Below, piece by piece: positions 1 through 7,264 of a stretch of DNA of 64,000 nucleotides. The stretch spans positions 1-64,000 of the forward strand of contig JAEXOR010000023.1 in assembly GCA_023439185.1 (NCBI GenBank). Reading direction: 5' to 3'. The stretch comes from Bacillota bacterium (GTDB lineage: Bacteria > Bacillota > Desulfotomaculia > Desulfotomaculales > Desulfallaceae). Each line of letters opens with the position of its first letter. Position 1 is the stretch's first letter. Below the pieces are notes generated by a model. The model was not told the DNA's origin. It ran no database searches and worked only from the letters and a program-made list of their open reading frames with translations. The position numbers and the translations under genes were made by a program.

Positions 1-1126
1 CCTTCGGCGACACCAATTCAGCCAGTACCACCTTCATGGTGCCCGCAACGCAACCGTTGTTACGGCCAACTTCACAGCCATTGGCGGCTCCTCCTCCGGC
101 GGAGGCGGCGGGGTTACCCGGACCTCCTTCATCAGCGACGTGGCCCAAACTGCGGCGGACAAAGCCCTGGACCAGGCCCTGATTAAAGAAGGCCGGGCCC
201 TGCTGCCCCTGGCCGCCGACAACAACGCCGCGCAAATATCCGCCTCCGTTATTGCCAGGCTGGCAGAGCACGAAACCACCTTTACGGTGGAAACCGCCGG
301 GCTGAGTTTAAACTTTGCCCCCGGCGCTTTAACCGTGCCCCTGGTAACCGGCCAGGCTCTGGTGGAAATAGGGGCCAGGGAAATAACCGGGACGGAAAAG
401 GAAGAGATCCTGACCCAAATACCGGCGGGACAAAGCACCGGCCTGTTTGAAATCGGCGGCAAGATCTTCGACCTGGCCGCCCTGGTGCAAACTGGTTCGG
501 GCGCAGGCCAAAGGATCGAAAAATTCGGCGCCCCTGTGGCCATCACCATCGACCTGTCCCACCTGGGGGACTTAACCCAGGAACAAATCGGTCAACTGAC
601 CGGCGTACGGCTGGAAAAAGACGGCCAGGGCAATATCGTACCGGTAAACCTCGGCGGTAAATACGACCCGGCCACCAAAACATTCACCATGTACACGGAT
701 ACCTTCAGCCTGTACACCGTAATGCGCAAAGACCAGTTAGCGGCGCAGAAAGTGATCCGGCTTACCATCGGCGGCACTGCGGCTGAAATAAACGGCGGAG
801 CCTATACCCTGGACGCCGCGCCCTATGTAGATACCGCCGCCAACCGAACATTAGTGCCCATCCGGTTTGTCAGCGAAGCCCTGGGCGCCCAAGTTTCCTG
901 GCTGGCCGATAAAAAACAAGTGGTTATTAAAGACGGCGCCGTGGAATTGGTACTGACCATCGGTTCCCCCGCCGTCCTGGTGAACGGCGCGGCCCAAGCC
1001 ACCGATTCCGCCCCGGCGTCGCTGCCGCCGGGCAAGGTATTTGTGCCGCTGCGCTTCGTCGCTGAAACCTTAAGCGCGACGGTGGACTACGACCCGGCCA
1101 CAAAGCGGATCACCATCACGCGGTAA
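1..1126 (+). CDS. C-terminal part of a cell-surface protein with two copper-amine-oxidase-N-like stalk repeats (5' end outside window)
   Basis: The gene enters from the left edge, so its start is not visible. From about position 47 the frame reads an Ala/Thr-rich strand (TVVTANFTA), a Ser/Gly linker, an uncharacterised region, and at the C terminus two repeats of the copper amine oxidase N-terminal-like stalk type. Key strings there are TLVPIRFVSEALGA and VFVPLRFVAETL, each followed by a short beta-hairpin ending in V-x-I or I-T-I. These modules are common on exported proteins of Peptococcaceae. In the first 46 bases a different frame gives a typical InlB/Flg_new repeat end (FGDTNSASTTF), so the reading frame seems to shift between about 36 and 50. 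The role is probably extracellular; the substrate is unknown. A terminator hairpin follows. Confidence 0.72.
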   Translation, partial: LRRHQFSQYHLHGARNATVVTANFTAIGGSSSGGGGGVTRTSFISDVAQTAADKALDQALIKEGRALLPLAADNNAAQISASVIARLAEHETTFTVETAGLSLNFAPGALTVPLVTGQALVEIGAREITGTEKEEILTQIPAGQSTGLFEIGGKIFDLAALVQTGSGAGQRIEKFGAPVAITIDLSHLGDLTQEQIGQLTGVRLEKDGQGNIVPVNLGGKYDPATKTFTMYTDTFSLYTVMRKDQLAAQKVIRLTIGGTAAEINGGAYTLDAAPYVDTAANRTLVPIRFVSEALGAQVSWLADKKQVVIKDGAVELVLTIGSPAVLVNGAAQATDSAPASLPPGKVFVPLRFVAETLSATVDYDPATKRITITR

Positions 1127-1156
1127 ACCGTAACGGCAAATAATATGCCGAAGGCG

Positions 1157-1194
1157 AAAAACGGTTCCAGGATCAAGTCCTTGGAACCGTTTTT
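1157..1194 (+). terminator. Intrinsic terminator of the surface protein gene
   Basis: A 13-bp perfect inverted repeat (AAAAACGGTTCCA with its complement TGGAACCGTTTTT) encloses a 12-base loop and ends in a T-run. The A-run on the left arm would let it serve both strands. Confidence 0.8.
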
Positions 1195-1199
1195 CCGGT

Positions 1200-1392
1200 T
1201 TATAACTGCTCAAAAATATCGTTAAATACTTTATCGCCAAATTTTTCATAAAGCCGGGCAGCCATCTCATAACGGTAATTATCGTCACGATCCGATACTA
1301 TGAGAATGTTCATAATACATTTGCTTTTGTAATGTTCTATCATAGCTTTTCAAAGCCTTTTTAGCTTCTTTAGATATCTTTGGGATCCACAT
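1200..1392 (-). pseudogene. Broken toxin partner of the Phd-like antitoxin (RelE/ParE-like start, then unrecognised tail)
   Basis: On the minus strand an ATG overlaps the antitoxin stop as TAATG, the usual coupling of antitoxin and toxin. The frame encodes only 35 residues (starting MWIPKISKEAKKALKSYD, resembling the first helices of RelE/ParE toxins) before a TGA at 1285. In another frame, 1313 to 1200 encodes 37 residues starting MNILIVSDRDDNYRYE, which I do not recognise. RelE-type toxins are about 85-100 residues, so the toxin appears truncated or frame-shifted. The family call rests on a short N-terminal stretch only and is tentative. Confidence 0.42.
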
Positions 1393-1778
1393 TACTCAAT
1401 AACCACAGTATCTTCAAGTTCGTCGATTTCTTTTTGGCTGATTCCAAGCTCGGATAAGACATCCTGAAAGGAATCAGCTTTATAGGGCGTATATCCCTCA
1501 GATATTTTCTGAGCTTCTTTTAACAGGCGCATTTCTTCTATGCGTTCCAATAAGCTCTCCATTTTTTTAGCCTTAGTAACAATATCCGAGTATTTTTCAA
1601 GGGAAAGCAAAACCGCCGCAGGCTGATTATTTTTCAGGACAATATATTCACTTCGGTTGTTCTTGATGTCTTCAAATATTTTTGCTGTTTTGCCCTTGCT
1701 GAAATCGGATACTGAAACCAAACGTCCGATCAGGCTAAGGATACCATCATTTACAGTCATTACGTTTCCGGCTTTCAT
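1392..1778 (-). CDS. Phd/YefM-like antitoxin
   Basis: The product of 128 residues has the Phd/YefM fold pattern: a short strand, 'FSKGKTAKIFEDI', then 'YIVLKNNQPAAVLLSLEKY', the classic stretch in which the antitoxin dimer is built. The acidic C-terminal tail (ELEDTVVIE) fits the disordered toxin-binding arm. I place the start at the ATG at 1778 because a GGGAGAG site lies 6 bases upstream; an ATG five codons further upstream would overlap that site. The partner toxin downstream is broken, so the antitoxin is probably a solitary remnant or acts on other toxins. It likely binds its own promoter, as the family does. Confidence 0.68.
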   Translation of the reverse strand: MKAGNVMTVNDGILSLIGRLVSVSDFSKGKTAKIFEDIKNNRSEYIVLKNNQPAAVLLSLEKYSDIVTKAKKMESLLERIEEMRLLKEAQKISEGYTPYKADSFQDVLSELGISQKEIDELEDTVVIE

Positions 1779-1888
1779 AATTATCTCTCCCATTATGTTT
1801 ACTCTTTTATAAATATATTATACTGGAGAAGACAAAATAATCTACATTATTTATATATAAATTTTTAGGAAAATAGCTATATAATTAA

Positions 1889-1996
1889 AGCCGCAACCAA
1901 AGATGCCCCCTTGGCACGGCGGGAGGCTTTGTGGGCTTTGTCCTGTCGGGGCTGGTGGAGAACTGCTACGCCTCCGGCCAAGTAACGGCGGGCAAT
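1889..1996 (+). pseudogene. Fragment of a GLUG-motif surface protein
   Basis: A short open stretch without start encodes GTAGGFVGFVLSGLVENCYA followed by SGQVTAG. This is the GLUG repeat pattern (GG-hydrophobic-VG ... NCYA-SG-V) found in long exported proteins of anaerobic Firmicutes. It begins after an in-frame TAA at 1886 and loses similarity at about 1996. Its GC content is higher than that of the AT-rich antitoxin genes on either side, so it looks like the residue of an older gene disrupted by deletion or insertion. Confidence 0.45.
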
Positions 1997-2081
1997 ATAC
2001 TGGAGGCAAAACAGCCGGATGACCATTTTCCATGGTTATGCGGCTGTTTTTGGTGTATAATTATGTCAGAGGGGTGATAGT

Positions 2082-2369
2082 ATGCGCTTTAGTCAAGTTA
2101 AACAAAAGGTTGTTCCCATACTGAAACGTTATGGAATTGAAAAAGCAGCCGTTTTTGGCTCTTATGCCAGAGGTGAGCAAAACAAAAAAAGCGATATAGA
2201 TTTATTAATTCAGTACTCCCCCAATACCAAAAAATCTTTATTTATTAGAGCCCAATTGAAAAATGAATTACAGGAAGCGCTAAAACGGGACGTGGATGTG
2301 GTTACCGAAAAAGCATTGTCCCCTTTATTAAGAGATGTCATCTTAAAAGATAAGAAGGATATCCTTTGA
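2082..2369 (+). CDS. mntA: MntA-type minimal nucleotidyltransferase (antitoxin)
   Basis: The 95-residue protein carries the nucleotidyltransferase signature G-S-(x)10-D-x-D: 'FGSYARGEQ' is followed by 'KSDIDLLI', with a third acidic residue in 'RDVDVV'. Proteins of this size paired with HEPN partners are antitoxins that transfer AMP onto a tyrosine of the toxin (known for MntA/HepT). The stop overlaps the start of the HepT gene as TGATG, so the pair is translationally coupled. A GGGG site lies a few bases before the ATG. The low GC content compared with the housekeeping genes suggests horizontal acquisition. Confidence 0.86.
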   Translation: MRFSQVKQKVVPILKRYGIEKAAVFGSYARGEQNKKSDIDLLIQYSPNTKKSLFIRAQLKNELQEALKRDVDVVTEKALSPLLRDVILKDKKDIL

Positions 2370-2707
2370 TGGAAAAAGATGATACTATCTTTTTAAGACA
2401 TATTATGGAAAGTATTGAACTGATTGAAAAATACATACAGAATATCACCATGGAACAATTCCTTGATAATCCACAAATACAAGATGCAATAATCAGGCGT
2501 TTTGAAATTATTGGCGAAGCAACGAAAAATTTATCCGGCCCAACAAGAACTGCTTATCCAGATGTGCCCTGGAAGTCGATGGCAGGGATTCGGGATATAT
2601 TAATTCATGAATATTTCGGTGTGGACCTTGATGAAATCTGGGATACTTGCGCGAACGATCTACCGGAGTTAAAAGAACAAATAAAGAAGATTTTGTACAA
2701 CTCATAG
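2369..2707 (+). CDS. hepT: HepT-like HEPN RNase toxin (DUF86)
   Basis: This 112-residue all-helical HEPN protein has the catalytic R-x4-6-H motif in 'GIRDILIHEYFGV', including the tyrosine two residues after the His, which is the residue AMPylated by MntA in characterised pairs. 'RRFEIIGEATKNL' matches the conserved central helix of DUF86. I take the ATG at 2369 that overlaps the antitoxin stop. The reading frame is intact, so this is the only complete toxin-antitoxin pair of the three in the region. Expected activity is RNA cleavage restrained by the partner. Confidence 0.86.
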   Translation: MEKDDTIFLRHIMESIELIEKYIQNITMEQFLDNPQIQDAIIRRFEIIGEATKNLSGPTRTAYPDVPWKSMAGIRDILIHEYFGVDLDEIWDTCANDLPELKEQIKKILYNS

Positions 2708-2831
2708 TAATGCTGAAGAAGGCCTCTTTGCTAAAGCCTCCCGATATGACCCCCGACCTGCACCCCTTTCTGTTATTATACCACCCATTTGCTTCCATGA
2801 TCAGTATAACATTTTTTAACAAATAGAATAA

Positions 2832-2939
2832 TGGTTAGAAGTAGCCTCTCTTTTGATCGTGACCCTGGTCATCGGCGTTTACCCCGGACCGCTGTCCCAG
2901 GTGGTAAACAACGCCGCCCACTCGTTCTTCCTGCATTAA
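2832..2939 (+). pseudogene. Orphan C-terminal fragment resembling NADH dehydrogenase subunit N
   Basis: After an in-frame TAA at 2829, a 35-codon stretch encodes 'LLIVTLVIGVYPGPL' and 'VVNNAAHSFFLH' followed by a stop. The 'L-V-hydrophobic-G-[VI]-Y-P-x-P-L' end is typical of the last membrane segment of NuoN and related antiporter-like subunits. No start or Shine-Dalgarno site is present, and no nuo gene is nearby. It is best explained as the tail of a gene deleted on its 5' side. Confidence 0.45.
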
Positions 2940-2992
2940 GACAACGTTTATACGTCCGTTAATAGAGACGTAATGTAAACTGTTGGTAGTTT

Positions 2993-3029
2993 AGCGAGGC
3001 AGACAGCAAATTTTGCTGTCTGCCTCGCT
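2993..3029. terminator. Perfect 18-bp inverted repeat, possibly an old terminator of the nuoN remnant
   Basis: AGCGAGGCAGACAGCAAA is followed after one base by its exact reverse complement. It lies 54 bases after the nuoN-like stop. There is no T-run after it, so it could equally be a recombination scar or a protein-binding palindrome. Confidence 0.45.
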
Positions 3030-3147
3030 GTCACTCCGGTATTCTCTCGGCTTCTTCAAAGAATTTCATTTACAATTCTCGAACGATGTAGTACAATTGT
3101 AATACAATATTATATAGTTATTTTAATAATAACTGCGGAGGTGCGGC

Positions 3148-3417
3148 ATGAGAAAAGAAGCAACACTTCAAGTTCGTATTGATGCGGAATTAAAAGATAA
3201 AGTAGAAAAATTGTACCGTAGTTTAGGAACAAGCTTTGCTGAAGCCGTCAGAATATTTGCCAGGCAAAGCCTTGAAGAAAACGGAATGCCCTTTGTGCCA
3301 AGAGCCGGCAGAGGCAGTGCTTTGGGCATTGCAGCCAAATATGCCAACCCTGAATCAATAAAATATGAAAAAGACGCTTTCGCAAGGGCGATGGTTGAAA
3401 AACATGGTTCTGATTGA
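3148..3417 (+). CDS. RelB/DinJ-family antitoxin
   Basis: The 89-residue protein starts with a ribbon-helix-helix: 'ATLQVRIDAELKDKVEKLY' then 'LGTSFAEAVRIFARQSLE', the RelB/DinJ arrangement. A strong GGAGGTG site stands 6 bases before the ATG. The C-terminal half ('AKYANPESIKYEKDAFARAM') is the toxin-neutralising arm. Its last four codons overlap the ATG of a PIN-domain toxin gene that is broken. Like its relatives it probably represses its own promoter in the AT-rich stretch at 3070-3140. Confidence 0.75.
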   Translation: MRKEATLQVRIDAELKDKVEKLYRSLGTSFAEAVRIFARQSLEENGMPFVPRAGRGSALGIAAKYANPESIKYEKDAFARAMVEKHGSD

Positions 3418-3614
3418 CGCCAATGTAATCTTAAGATATCTCTTGAATGACAACGCAGAAATGGCTGCCAAAGCAAAGGATGTTATCATCAATGGGGCGT
3501 TTTCACCCGTTTGACTTTGTGGATTGTCTTTTGATTGCTTATCACAAGGTATCGGGCTGCGATATTTTCACCTTCGATATGGCTATTAATAAATATGTGA
3601 ATAACCGTATGTAA
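3404..3614 (+). pseudogene. PIN-domain (VapC-like) toxin with internal deletion and frameshift
   Basis: The ATG at 3404 lies inside the antitoxin gene and opens 36 codons of a PIN domain, including the first catalytic Asp (MVLIDANVILRYLLND), then hits TGA at 3512. From 3510 another frame encodes the end of a PIN domain: 'DFVDCLLIAYHK' and 'IFTFDMAINKYVN', with the acidic residues of motifs 3 and 4. About 60 central residues are missing compared with a 130-residue PIN toxin. This is a clear deletion that removed toxin activity while leaving the antitoxin whole. Confidence 0.72.
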
Positions 3615-3728
3615 GGTACCACCACTTGGCTTTTATAGAAGAATTGAAGTGTTGGATCAGCACTTTCTAAAAATTCGTGCTATAATTAGGCATAGCAACG
3701 ACAATAATCGCATTATGGGAGGTAGATT

Positions 3729-4589
3729 ATGGAACAGTCCAATTCATACCAGGGCTCGGCCAAATATATAGCGTCCCTGGAACTGCTTAACGCCGTCAAC
3801 GTTTCGGTGGCCTTAAACAGACCGCTGTTGATCAAAGGCGAACCCGGGACCGGCAAGACAATGCTGGCCCAAAGCATTGCCGAAAACCTGAACAAAAGGC
3901 TGATTATCTGGAACATCAAGTCCACCACCAAAGCCCAGGACGGCCTTTATGTTTACGATACGGTACAGCGTCTTTACGATAGTCAGTTCGGTGAGGGCGA
4001 CGTGCGGGACATCGGCCGCTATATCAAGCTCGGCAAGATGGGGGAGGCCTTTTCGTCCGACGATAAGATGGTATTGCTGATTGACGAAGTCGACAAAGCC
4101 GACATTGAGTTCCCCAACGACCTGCTCTGGGAACTGGACCAAATGGAATTCAATATCCCTGAAACCGGAGAAACGATCAAAGCGCGGCAGCGGCCCATCG
4201 TGATCATCACCAGCAACGCTGAAAAAGAACTGCCGGACGCTTTTTTACGGCGCTGCATTTTTCACTATATCGCTTTCCCCGGCGAGGAAACCATGCGCCA
4301 GATTATCAAAGTGCACCATCCGGATCTGGAACAAAAGCTGGTGGATAGCGCCATTATGGCTTTTTATAAAATCAGGGAACTGCCCGGGCTGCAAAAAAGA
4401 CCCAGCACCAGCGAGCTCTTGGATTGGGTCCAGGCACTGGCCCTGGGCGGGATTGAACCGGAAAGAATAGTCAAGGAACTGCCGCTGCCCGGGGTACTGT
4501 TGAAGAAAGACCAGGATATGAATTTATTAAAACACCGGTACAGCAATGTGTCGGATCTGCCCGGCAAAACGGGATTCAGGCGGGTGTAA
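3729..4589 (+). CDS. MoxR-type AAA+ ATPase
   Basis: The 286-residue protein has Walker A 'GEPGTGKT' at residues 37-44, Walker B 'MVLLIDEVDKAD' near 114-125, sensor 1 'IVIITSN' and an arginine pair in 'LRRC'. It matches the MoxR branch of AAA+ chaperones, which work with VWA-domain proteins to insert cofactors or assemble complexes. A GGGAGGT site precedes the ATG. The next gene encodes the VWA partner three bases downstream, so the two form a unit. Substrate enzymes of the CoxDE type are not visible nearby, so the client is unknown. Confidence 0.9.
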   Translation: MEQSNSYQGSAKYIASLELLNAVNVSVALNRPLLIKGEPGTGKTMLAQSIAENLNKRLIIWNIKSTTKAQDGLYVYDTVQRLYDSQFGEGDVRDIGRYIKLGKMGEAFSSDDKMVLLIDEVDKADIEFPNDLLWELDQMEFNIPETGETIKARQRPIVIITSNAEKELPDAFLRRCIFHYIAFPGEETMRQIIKVHHPDLEQKLVDSAIMAFYKIRELPGLQKRPSTSELLDWVQALALGGIEPERIVKELPLPGVLLKKDQDMNLLKHRYSNVSDLPGKTGFRRV

Positions 4590-4592
4590 GCA

Positions 4593-5813
4593 TTGTTTAC
4601 GGATTTCTACTATACATTACGGCGGGAGGGCGTCAAGGTCACCATCACCGAGTGGTTGACCCTGATGCAGGCGCTGGAACTGGGGCTGGCCCTGGACAGC
4701 CTCACCGGCTTCTATTATCTGGCCCGTTCAGTACTGATTAAATCCGAAAGTCAATATGACGCCTTTGACCGCGCCTTTCTGAAATATTTTGCCGGTGTGG
4801 AGACGCCGCCCCAGGTTACTGACCAGGTGCTGAAATGGCTGGAAAACTCACTGCCTCCGCTTAAAATGGACCCGTCTCAAAAAACCCCGCAAATGGACTG
4901 GGACCTGGATGAACTGCGCCGGCAACTGGCGGACCGGCTTGAAAAGCAGGACGCCGAGCATCACGGCGGTTCGAAATGGATTGGCACCGGCGGCAGGTCT
5001 CCCTTCGGTCATTCCGGTTACCACCCGGCGGGAGTGCGCATCGGCGGACAGTCGGTGAACAGGTCGGCGGTTAAAGTGGCCGCCGAGAGGAATTACCGTG
5101 ATTTCAGAACCGACGAGGCATTGACCACCCGGCAGTTTGAACTGGCCCTGCGCAAGCTGCGCCTGCTCAGCACGGCGGTGGACGGAGAAAAGGACGTTCT
5201 GGACCTTGACGCCACCGTTGACGCCACCGGGCGCAACGCCGGCAGGCTGGAATTGGTATGGGCCAGGAGCAGGAAAAACAGGGTCAAGCTGCTGGTGTTG
5301 ATGGATTCCGGCGGATCAATGAACATATACCATCAGTTGTGCAGCAGGCTGTTTAACGCCGCCAACAAGTCCACCCATTTCCGCGACCTGCAGTTTTATT
5401 TCTTTCACAACTGTCTCTATGAAGTTATATACCCGGACCCCATGTGCAGGCGCAGTAACGCTATTGAGACCTTTGAATTTTTACGCCGTTACGGTTCGGA
5501 TTACCGTCTGGTCATAGTGGGTGACGCCAGCATGGCGCCCAGCGAGCTGTTAAGGCCCTTTGGCGCCATCGACTGGTGGTCTGAAAGCGAAGAACCGGGC
5601 ATCAACTGGATGCGCCGGCTGGCGGAGCATTTTGAATACAGCGCCTGGTTGAATCCCATCCCCAAAGTACGCTGGCAAACCGATGAAGGGGCCTATACCA
5701 TCAGCCTGCTGCAGCAGGTGTTTCCCATGTTTGACCTGACCATTGACGGACTGAATAATGCGATTAAAGCTTTAATTTCCAAAAAAGGCGCCAGGAGAAT
5801 ATCCCAGCTTTAA
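4593..5813 (+). CDS. VWA-domain protein of the CoxE family
   Basis: The 406-residue protein ends in a von Willebrand A domain with the MIDAS-like string 'VLMDSGGSM' (Asp 238), the form seen in CoxE-like partners of MoxR ATPases. Residues 122-152 form a Gly/His-rich linker (EHHGGSKW, GGRSPFGHSGYHPAG). A TTG start at 4593 is supported by an AGGCGGG site inside the end of the previous gene, implying translational coupling. Metal-dependent adhesion of client proteins is the family's expected role; the client is not identifiable here. Confidence 0.85.
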   Translation: MFTDFYYTLRREGVKVTITEWLTLMQALELGLALDSLTGFYYLARSVLIKSESQYDAFDRAFLKYFAGVETPPQVTDQVLKWLENSLPPLKMDPSQKTPQMDWDLDELRRQLADRLEKQDAEHHGGSKWIGTGGRSPFGHSGYHPAGVRIGGQSVNRSAVKVAAERNYRDFRTDEALTTRQFELALRKLRLLSTAVDGEKDVLDLDATVDATGRNAGRLELVWARSRKNRVKLLVLMDSGGSMNIYHQLCSRLFNAANKSTHFRDLQFYFFHNCLYEVIYPDPMCRRSNAIETFEFLRRYGSDYRLVIVGDASMAPSELLRPFGAIDWWSESEEPGINWMRRLAEHFEYSAWLNPIPKVRWQTDEGAYTISLLQQVFPMFDLTIDGLNNAIKALISKKGARRISQL

Positions 5814-5836
5814 AATAGCAAGGAGGATTATGCGTC

Positions 5837-6190
5837 TTGGCCGGGGAAAAGCGGAATCTGGGCATTAAGGGAGAAAACCTGGCCGTCCGTCATCTGATAG
5901 ATAAGGGCTTTAAGATTATTAAACGCAATTTCAAGTGCCGGATGGGTGAAATAGATATCATCGCCAGGGACGGCGATTACCTGGTGTTCGTGGAGGTGCG
6001 CACCAGGAGCCGTCGCGAATACGGCCTGGCCCAGGAAAGCGTCAACCGGGCCAAAATTAACAAACTGCGTAAGTTGGCGGGTTTCTACCTGGCCCGTCAC
6101 CCACAGGAACGCTTGTTTATCCGGTTTGACGTGGTGGCGGTGGATTGGTCGGCCGGCGAGGAAATTACCCACATCGAAAATGCATTTTAA
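5837..6190 (+). CDS. yraN: YraN-family endonuclease-like protein (UPF0102)
   Basis: The 117-residue protein has the restriction-endonuclease-like core of the UPF0102 family: 'GENLAVRHL', 'MGEIDIIARDGDYLVFVEVRTRS'-type strands (residues 36-58, quoted in part) and a helical end. The active-site pattern is E-x-D...D...E-x-[KR]; here the last position is Arg where many members have Lys. The start is TTG, with an AAGGAGGA site 9 bases before it; the nearby ATG at 5829 is in another frame. In many Firmicutes yraN sits beside yifB, which lies 7 kb away here. Confidence 0.85.
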   Translation: MAGEKRNLGIKGENLAVRHLIDKGFKIIKRNFKCRMGEIDIIARDGDYLVFVEVRTRSRREYGLAQESVNRAKINKLRKLAGFYLARHPQERLFIRFDVVAVDWSAGEEITHIENAF

Positions 6191-6300
6191 TATTTCATTC
6201 GCCCGTTAAACACCTATATTTGCCTTTTCAGGCGCAACCTGTTGAACAGCGGCCCGGCATGGCCTAATATAAGGTCAAGAAAATATTAGGGGGTATTGAA

Positions 6301-6429
6301 ATGCCGCCGCAGGTTAGCTATAGCGAACAGATTTGCGTCGAATGCAGCCTGTGTAGCTTCTACTGGGGAGAAAGCTGCCCGGGCCTCGGAAAATTTACCA
6401 GAGACGCTTGCGCTGAAATAAAATCTTAA
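6301..6429 (+). CDS. 42-residue Cys-rich peptide, unrecognised
   Basis: An ATG preceded by an AGGGGG site 7-8 bases upstream opens a 42-codon frame with five cysteines: C-x2-C-x2-C (residues 12, 15, 18), then C26 and C37, within 'ICVECSLCSFYWGESC'. It ends immediately before a hairpin terminator. The spacing of the first three Cys resembles a metal or Fe-S site, but no family is recognised. The good ribosome site, compact size and terminator argue that it is a real gene. It is too short for most gene callers. Confidence 0.5.
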   Translation: MPPQVSYSEQICVECSLCSFYWGESCPGLGKFTRDACAEIKS

Positions 6430-6450
6430 CCCCGCGATAAACGCGGGGTT
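6428..6450. terminator. Hairpin terminator between convergent genes
   Basis: AACCCCGCG and CGCGGGGTT form a 9-bp stem with a 5-base loop, followed by a short T-rich stretch. It separates the plus-strand small peptide gene from the minus-strand dehydratase operon and probably serves both. Confidence 0.72.
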
Positions 6451-6462
6451 TATCTTTGCGGT

Positions 6463-7236
6463 CTACAGGCTATGGGCAAAGATAGCGGCTCCCAAGGCAG
6501 CGGTAATCTCCGGTTCATCCGGGATCAGCAGACGGCAGCCCAATTGACCGGCCAATGCGTTGACCACCCCGGAATTGCGGGCTACGCCTCCGGTGAATAC
6601 AATATCGGGCGCCAGGCCGGTCCGGGCGGACAAAGCCGATACCCGGACCGCCACCGATGAACAGACGCCTGCCACAATGTCGGGCTTGGTACGGCCGGCG
6701 GCAATATGGGATACCACCTCTGATTCGGCGAATACCGTACAGATGGAGGATATGGTGCAATTATTTTCAGCCTGGGCGGCAAGAGCGCCCAGGTCTTTTA
6801 CATCCACTTCCAGAGCGCCGGCCATAACTTCCAAAAAACGGCCGGTACCGGCGGCGCACTTATCGTTCATCGCAAAATCAGCCACTTTACCGCCGGGCAA
6901 CAGCCTGATTACTTTACTGTCCTGACCGCCGATATCGATAACTGTTTCCGCAGTCCGGAAGATGTGGGCTATGCCCCTGGCCTGGCACGTTATTTCCGAC
7001 ATTTCCCGATCGGCTGGGAAGGTAACCCGGCCGTATCCCGTAGCCACCGTGGCGCCGATATCAGTTTCAGTTAAACCATACGTTTGCAATAAGCCGGCTG
7101 CCAGCCCGGCCGCCACCTCCCGGCCTCCGTACCCGGTGCGCCCGGTAGCCCTGCCTAATATTGCGCAATTTTCATCCACTAAAACCACTTTGGTGGTCAG
7201 GGAGCCAATATCCACTCCTAAATAATATTTACCCAC
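6463..7236 (-). CDS. 2-hydroxyacyl-CoA dehydratase activator (BadF/BcrA/HgdC-type ATPase)
   Basis: The 257-residue ASKHA-fold ATPase has phosphate loops 'GVDIGSLTTK' and 'VIDIGGQDSK' and the two cysteines of the family that bridge one [4Fe-4S] cluster per dimer, in 'NDKCAAGTGRF' and 'CTVFAESEV'. Members hydrolyse ATP to push one low-potential electron into the dehydratase or reductase they serve. The start is GTG at 7236 with GGAGGT 7 bases before it. It is the last gene of a five-gene minus-strand operon, directly after two dehydratase-like subunits, which it should activate. Confidence 0.9.
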   Translation of the reverse strand: MGKYYLGVDIGSLTTKVVLVDENCAILGRATGRTGYGGREVAAGLAAGLLQTYGLTETDIGATVATGYGRVTFPADREMSEITCQARGIAHIFRTAETVIDIGGQDSKVIRLLPGGKVADFAMNDKCAAGTGRFLEVMAGALEVDVKDLGALAAQAENNCTISSICTVFAESEVVSHIAAGRTKPDIVAGVCSSVAVRVSALSARTGLAPDIVFTGGVARNSGVVNALAGQLGCRLLIPDEPEITAALGAAIFAHSL

Positions 7237-7264
7237 GGCGGAAACCTCCGGTAAATTATTTTAT

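Noticed and set aside
1285..1392. TGA at 1285 in the toxin frame as a selenocysteine codon
   Set aside because: The frame after the TGA meets further stops at once, and the position is not a conserved Cys.
2082..2707. MntA-HepT as a novel system
   Set aside because: Both motifs and the overlap match the known toxin-antitoxin family exactly.
3404..3514. TGA at 3512 in the PIN-domain frame as a selenocysteine codon
   Set aside because: Residues after the TGA in the same frame do not continue a PIN domain; the domain resumes in another frame, so this is a deletion with frameshift.
3729..6190. MoxR/VWA/nuclease-like trio as a new defence system
   Set aside because: MoxR-CoxE pairs are general chaperones, and YraN is a housekeeping family normally near yifB; nothing here links them to phage defence.
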